A stretch of DNA of 64,000 nt, from the NCBI GenBank assembly GCA_965237875.1, contig CBDEGP010000002.1, forward strand, positions 1,364,001 through 1,428,000, read 5' to 3'. The translations under genes and the position numbers were made by a program. Source of the stretch: DAOUJI01 sp965237875. GTDB lineage: Bacteria > Chloroflexota > Dehalococcoidia > Lucifugimonadales > JAGWBF01. Within the stretch, counting starts at the first letter, position 1; every line of letters begins with the position of its first letter. The notes under the pieces were generated by a model. The model was not told the DNA's origin, searched no databases, and worked only from the letters and a program-made list of their open reading frames with translations. Below, piece after piece: positions 60,325 through 64,000 of this stretch.

Positions 60325-60536
60325 GCTGATGCCGCTATGGACGTGTTTTCCGCCGTTTTTGTTCCCCGTCTTTTCTTGACGCTCCTGGGGGCGTTTGCCC
60401 AGATCCCTTCCTGGAGGGACGCAAAATCAAACGGGTTGCTCAGCCAGTAGCGCCTGGCGCATTGGAGGCATTTCCAGTTGTCCTCTTCCCGATAGAGGTC
60501 CCCTCGGCACCTGGTGCATCCTCTGAGTTTAAACAT
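60309..60536 (-). CDS. Small zinc ribbon protein
   Basis: 75 residues from ATG 60536 with AAGGAG upstream. Two CxxC pairs: GCTRCRGDL and WKCLQCARRYW, the zinc ribbon. A basic stretch follows (RSVKKRRGTK). It precedes the RuvC-like gene by 72 bp on the same strand and is probably its partner. The 14-bp tandem repeat lies at its 3' end. The gap 60537-60737 shows no gene. Confidence 0.65.
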   Translation of the reverse strand: MFKLRGCTRCRGDLYREEDNWKCLQCARRYWLSNPFDFASLQEGIWANAPRSVKKRRGTKTAENTSIAASATYNL

Positions 60537-60737
60537 CGTGATGGTCTCCTTGGTTGGCTGGCGCTGTCTCTTACCACACCCTAACAATCGAATATTAATA
60601 ATTTGTTTAGGGATGTCGGAAGTTCCCTCCATTTTGCCCGGGACTGCACCCCGAAAGGTCCTCTTAGGGCAAGGGGTCGAGAATAACAGCACGAATGTTC
60701 TAGGTCAACGGGGCGGCGTCACCCCTCACCCCAAATC

Positions 60738-62594
60738 CCCCACCTAACATTGTTGGGAGTTGCTTCGTGTGGTTGCAGGGCGTGTTCGGTGTCGACCAAG
60801 GGTGACGCATGACATGATCGGGCGTGGACAGGGTCTCGGGCGAGGCCTTTGAGGGTATCGGCAGCGCTCCCCCACCAATTGTGGGTGTTTTCAGGCCGAA
60901 GAAGGCATGGCTGGGCCTGGCAACTCGGCTGAGTCGCCTTCAACCGATGGTCCAGCAGGACGGCCTATGCCGGCTACGGCTCGGCAGCCAGCGCCGATAT
61001 CCTCTGGCGCGCCCTGAGCAGCAACGCGTATGAGGGATGGCCACGGGCCAGACGGATGATCAGTCTCCTGGCGTGACTCACCACACGGCCCGGCAGGGCG
61101 ATCAGTACGAAGCGGACTGCCTTCAGACGCCTGCTCACCCACTCCTGGCCCAACACCAGCCGCTTCATCGCAGAGTTCAGGTTGAACGCCAGCGCCGCTA
61201 TCGCCCACCATGCGGCGTTGGCGCCGAACAGGCCCGACGGCAGCCTGCCCCCGGCAAGGTCACTCTTGAGAACGCCGTGGACCTCCTCGCCCTTGCCGCA
61301 TCTCTGCCTCGACCACCAGATCAACTCATCTCCCGCAAGAGTCCGGTTGGTCACCACTCCGAATACCTTGTGCCAACCCCTGCCGGACAACTCCATGGCA
61401 GCAAAGGGCAACTCCATCTGACCCTCCATTCCCGGCAGCGGCTGTTCGATCAACCGCTCCCTGGTAGCTATGAACCGGTACTCAGGGCTGTTCCTGGCGT
61501 GGCCTATCCAGTTGGGAACGAAGTTCACCTCAGCCCACTGCTGACCCGTGTCCACACGGCGCTCGCCCACCTTGCGGTACAGTGGCTGCCACTCCTCATC
61601 GGCAACCTGCGACACCGCGCGCCGGAACTCCGCCGTCACGTCAACCCCCACCGCAAACTCGATCACCCCGAACCGCTCGTCCCTGCCCTCGGCGCAGTAC
61701 CGCAGAAGCTCCTGCTGGTACCCGGCCGTGTCAGACCGCAGCATCACCTTGTCCACCCCGGCAGGCAGATGCCCCAGCGCTTCGCTCAACACTCGCAGCT
61801 GCTGATGGCCCGCAGGTACGTTGCCGTCCCGAAACTCCGAATGCAACACCAAGTCAGCCTCTGCCCAGTAGGTCGTCAGCGGCTGGTACGCGCTGTACTT
61901 CTTGTAGCTGTAGAGCGACTCCTGCTTGTGCGTCTCCACCAGGGTGGCGTCCATGTCCAGCGTGGCCTCCCTATGAGGCGAACGGCTCTGCACGAAGCCC
62001 ACCAGGTCGGCGTTCACCTTCCCCAGCCCTCTCAGCGCTTCGTTGGGAGAAGGTATGAATGCCCTGTGAGCTTCCCGCTTCGCCTCCTCGTCCGCGTCGT
62101 GGAACCTCTCCAGGTAGCGGAACACCGCAGACTCCGACGGCACGCTCCGTCGACGCTCCACACGCCATCTCTCCAGGAGCGCCCTGCGCTCTCTGCCACC
62201 CATGCCCCAACTCTCGATCTCGCGAATCACCCTGCACAGCCCTTCGTCCTTCTCGAGGATGTCCAGGTCGGACACTGACTCGCCCCCTGCCAGGTTCAGC
62301 AGTATCAGCGAGGTGACTATCTGGCTGTCCGTCCAGCCCTGTCCACACCCCCGTAGTCCAACGTGGCGCTCTGCCGATGACCTCAAGCCGGACGCGTGTA
62401 TCAACTCCAGGTACGTCATCAGCCCCGACAGCCCCGTCATACCCGTCGAACTCTTCTCCTGCTCGTACTGGAACGGCAGTAAGCCTTGCCTCATAATAGG
62501 TGCACCTCGTTGGTGATCGTTTCTCTCTTCCAAAAAACATCTTAGCCCCCTTCACGGCGGGCTCCAACGAGGTCTTCCTCTCACCTAGGTGGGG
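60738..62594 (-). mobile_element. IS1380-family insertion sequence, intact, 1857 bp
   Basis: CCCCACCTA (60738-60746) and its reverse complement TAGGTGGGG (62586-62594) bound a segment with one long transposase gene. AATC lies directly outside both ends (60734-60737 and 62595-62598), a 4-bp target duplication. About 230 bp of the left end is non-coding. The intact frame and duplication imply a recent insertion, between the zinc ribbon/RuvC-like pair and the LLM gene. Confidence 0.85.
60974..62494 (-). CDS. IS1380-family transposase
   Basis: 506 residues from ATG 62494 (GAGGTG upstream). DDE domain of the IS1380 group: DMDATLVETHKQESLYSYKKYSAY with the first Asp, VMLRSDTAGYQ with the second, and an ELIWWSRQRCGKGEEVHGVLKSDLAGG segment with the Glu. 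The frame is unbroken and the element has both ends, so it may be active. Confidence 0.9.
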   Translation of the reverse strand: MRQGLLPFQYEQEKSSTGMTGLSGLMTYLELIHASGLRSSAERHVGLRGCGQGWTDSQIVTSLILLNLAGGESVSDLDILEKDEGLCRVIREIESWGMGGRERRALLERWRVERRRSVPSESAVFRYLERFHDADEEAKREAHRAFIPSPNEALRGLGKVNADLVGFVQSRSPHREATLDMDATLVETHKQESLYSYKKYSAYQPLTTYWAEADLVLHSEFRDGNVPAGHQQLRVLSEALGHLPAGVDKVMLRSDTAGYQQELLRYCAEGRDERFGVIEFAVGVDVTAEFRRAVSQVADEEWQPLYRKVGERRVDTGQQWAEVNFVPNWIGHARNSPEYRFIATRERLIEQPLPGMEGQMELPFAAMELSGRGWHKVFGVVTNRTLAGDELIWWSRQRCGKGEEVHGVLKSDLAGGRLPSGLFGANAAWWAIAALAFNLNSAMKRLVLGQEWVSRRLKAVRFVLIALPGRVVSHARRLIIRLARGHPSYALLLRARQRISALAAEP

Positions 62595-62706
62595 AATCTA
62601 AGTCAAGGGCTTTCCGTTGCGAACAGTTCCCAGGGGAGTTATCATGACAGCCAGGTTTATCAACAACCGGGCAACAGCCAGGCCGAGGCAAGCTCAGGAG
62701 GCGTCC

Positions 62707-63633
62707 ATGAGCATACGCGTAGGGTACATGCCGAGCGGATACCCCGCCGGCGAAGAAGGCAAAAGCCATCTGAAGCGTCTGGTGGAAGTGGGAGACGAGT
62801 ATGGCTACGACTCGATATGGCTTTCCGACAGGGTCGTAGGGGAGAGGTTCAGCCTCGAGCCCATGATCGCCATGGGCATGGTTGCGGGCTATTCGGAGAC
62901 GCTGAAGTTTGGCACCAGCGTGCTTCAGCTCCCCATCCGGAGTCCCGTGGTGCTGGCCAAGGAGATGGCCACGCTGGACTACCTTTCCGACGGCCGCTTT
63001 CTGCCGGCCATCGGCCTGGGCCAGGAAGACCCCAGGGAGTACGAGGCCTGCGGCGTCGCCAAGGAGGACCGGGGCAAGCGCACCGACGAGGCTATGGAGG
63101 TCATGCGCCGCCTGTGGCACGAGGACAACGTCACCCACGAGGGAAGGTTCTACACCCTCCACGACGTGACGGTTACGCCTAAACCTGTGCAGGAACCCTC
63201 CCTTCCCGTTTGGGTTGGAGGGCGAAGCAAAGCGGCCCAAAGGCGGGTCGGGCGCATGGGGGACGGATGGCTGGTCTCCTTTGCCACTCCCGACGAGGTG
63301 GCGCAGGGCATCGAGGTGGTGTTTGAAACGGCTGATGAGCATGGACGGTCCGTGGACGAGGACCACGTGGGAGCCCTGATAGGCTTCTACATAGCGTCTT
63401 CCAAAGAAGACGCCGAACGGCGGGCCGAGGGTTACCTGACCCGGGTGCGCGACGACGCCCACTTCACGGAGTATACGGCCCTGGGCGCCCCGGACGAGGT
63501 CCTAGACCTGGTGCAGCAGTACCTGAAAGCGGGAGCTTCCAAGTTCGTCATGCGTCCCACTTGCCCGCCGGAAGAGACCGTGGAGCAGCTGGAGCTCTTC
63601 GGCAAAGAGGTCCTCCCCAACTTCCACGGCTAG
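62707..63633 (+). CDS. LLM class F420-dependent oxidoreductase
   Basis: 308 residues from ATG 62707 (CAGGAGG upstream). Luciferase-like barrel: VEVGDEYGYDSIWLSDRV near residue 26, LKFGTSVLQLPIRSPVVLAKEMATLDYLSDGRFLPAIGLGQ near 65-105, and PSLPVWVGGRSKAAQRRVGRMGDGWLVSFATP near 163. Third LLM enzyme in the window. It lies 113 bp after the IS right end and could be affected by promoters of the IS. Confidence 0.88.
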   Translation: MSIRVGYMPSGYPAGEEGKSHLKRLVEVGDEYGYDSIWLSDRVVGERFSLEPMIAMGMVAGYSETLKFGTSVLQLPIRSPVVLAKEMATLDYLSDGRFLPAIGLGQEDPREYEACGVAKEDRGKRTDEAMEVMRRLWHEDNVTHEGRFYTLHDVTVTPKPVQEPSLPVWVGGRSKAAQRRVGRMGDGWLVSFATPDEVAQGIEVVFETADEHGRSVDEDHVGALIGFYIASSKEDAERRAEGYLTRVRDDAHFTEYTALGAPDEVLDLVQQYLKAGASKFVMRPTCPPEETVEQLELFGKEVLPNFHG

Positions 63634-63637
63634 GCCG

Positions 63638-63829
63638 TTTGACGAATTACTGCGGCCCCTGAGTCCGGATGGTCTACACTTCTACAACGACGAACGGCCT
63701 CATCAGTCTCTGGAGTATGAGACGCCTTATCAGGTGTTCGAGGCCGGGAACATACCCATGGACAACGCTGATACAGAACTCGGGTCACACGAAAGGAGGG
63801 ATGTTGGCCCACAGCTTGTACTTGTCTAG
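63638..63829 (+). pseudogene. IS3-type transposase C-terminal relic
   Basis: Open frame of 63 codons reading FDELLRPLSPDGLHFYN, then DERPHQSLEYETPYQVFEAG, then a tail to TAG at 63827-63829. This is the end of an IS3-type integrase-core protein (YN-ERPHQ-L---TP-EV). No start and no DDE core; it abuts the LLM gene stop. Confidence 0.65.
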
Positions 63830-63907
63830 GATTGAGCCAGCCCTCTTTTTTATTCGACCTCATAACTGTACACAATATTAACTCAATCAGCTGACCGGAG
63901 GCATATA

Positions 63908-64000
63908 ATGCAACCCCTCCCAATACGAGACCGTGGCTACGCGCATCCCGAGTTACTTGCGGAAACGGATTGGCTAGCCGACCACCTCACCGATCCGAAA
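63908..64000 (+). CDS. Sulfurtransferase (rhodanese) N-terminus, cut by window end
   Basis: ATG 63908 with GGAGG upstream. The 31 codons present begin MQPLPIRDRGYAHPELLAET and continue DWLADHLTDP, the start pattern of tandem-rhodanese thiosulfate/3-mercaptopyruvate sulfurtransferases. The active Cys would be beyond the window. Confidence 0.65.
   Translation, partial: MQPLPIRDRGYAHPELLAETDWLADHLTDPK

Noticed and set aside
61037..62278. 413-codon open frame opposite the IS1380 transposase
   Set aside because: It is antisense to a clear transposase with all DDE motifs.
1..64000. CRISPR array
   Set aside because: No series of regularly spaced repeats is visible anywhere in the window.

Overview
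The window looks like a fragment of an uncultured Chloroflexota genome, most likely SAR202-like. This is inferred from gene content, not from a marker gene. The evidence is the mix of paralogous oligopeptide-type ABC lipoproteins with Pro/Thr-rich linkers, three LLM-class F420-dependent flavin enzymes, two NIPSNAP proteins, an enolase-superfamily enzyme, a Baeyer-Villiger monooxygenase, MmgE/PrpD, SMP-30 and NHL propellers, and a DUF1800/DUF1501 pair. Most housekeeping genes are GC-rich; several inserted genes are visibly more AT-rich.

Region by region. 1-6.8 kb: an ABC permease, a 2-hydroxyacid dehydrogenase, an SMP-30 lactonase, a substrate-binding lipoprotein and an NHL propeller. 6.9-13 kb: a decay zone holding relics of an EthD-like gene, a serine recombinase, an FRG-domain gene and a propeller-repeat gene, plus a MITE-like element. 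It also carries intact genes for a sterol C-24 methyltransferase homologue and a TSUP exporter. 13.1-18.3 kb: the most unusual cluster, a heme-oxygenase-like diiron (HDO) domain fused to an enolase-superfamily domain, a GH3-type acyl-acid amido synthetase, a YUCCA-like flavin monooxygenase and a four-helix membrane protein. 18.6-22.7 kb: a promoter, a binding lipoprotein and two permeases, with no ATPase. 22.7-26.7 kb: a transposase relic, a phosphonoacetate hydrolase homologue, a Baeyer-Villiger monooxygenase and a cysteine-cluster protein. 26.7-32.5 kb (minus strand): DUF1800, DUF1501, an NHL propeller, a small cytochrome-like protein without a heme motif, and an LVIVD lipoprotein. 32.5-44.3 kb: cobyric acid synthase with a phosphatase, and catabolic oxidoreductases, interrupted by a DpnI-family restriction gene between two small genes. 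44.5-52 kb: an ApeA-like HEPN defence gene, a LiaF-like protein, aconitase with an Lrp/AsnC regulator, and a SfiI-like restriction-modification pair bracketed by a perfect 45-bp direct repeat beside tRNA-Ser(GCT). 52-57 kb: miaB, nadA, a HicB/HicA toxin-antitoxin pair, nadC, dtd and an FmdB-type zinc ribbon. 57-64 kb: palindromic repeats, a secreted lipocalin-like lipoprotein, two LLM enzymes, a zinc ribbon with a RuvC-like protein, an intact IS1380-family element with its target duplication, and the start of a sulfurtransferase.

Two themes stand out. First, defence genes are scattered as small cassettes between housekeeping operons (DpnI-like, ApeA, SfiI-like R-M, HicBA) rather than gathered in one island. 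Second, the HDO-enolase/GH3/YUCCA-like set could form a pathway that makes, conjugates and epimerises an acyl-amino acid. That is the best candidate here for an undescribed system; its chemistry is inferred from families only.
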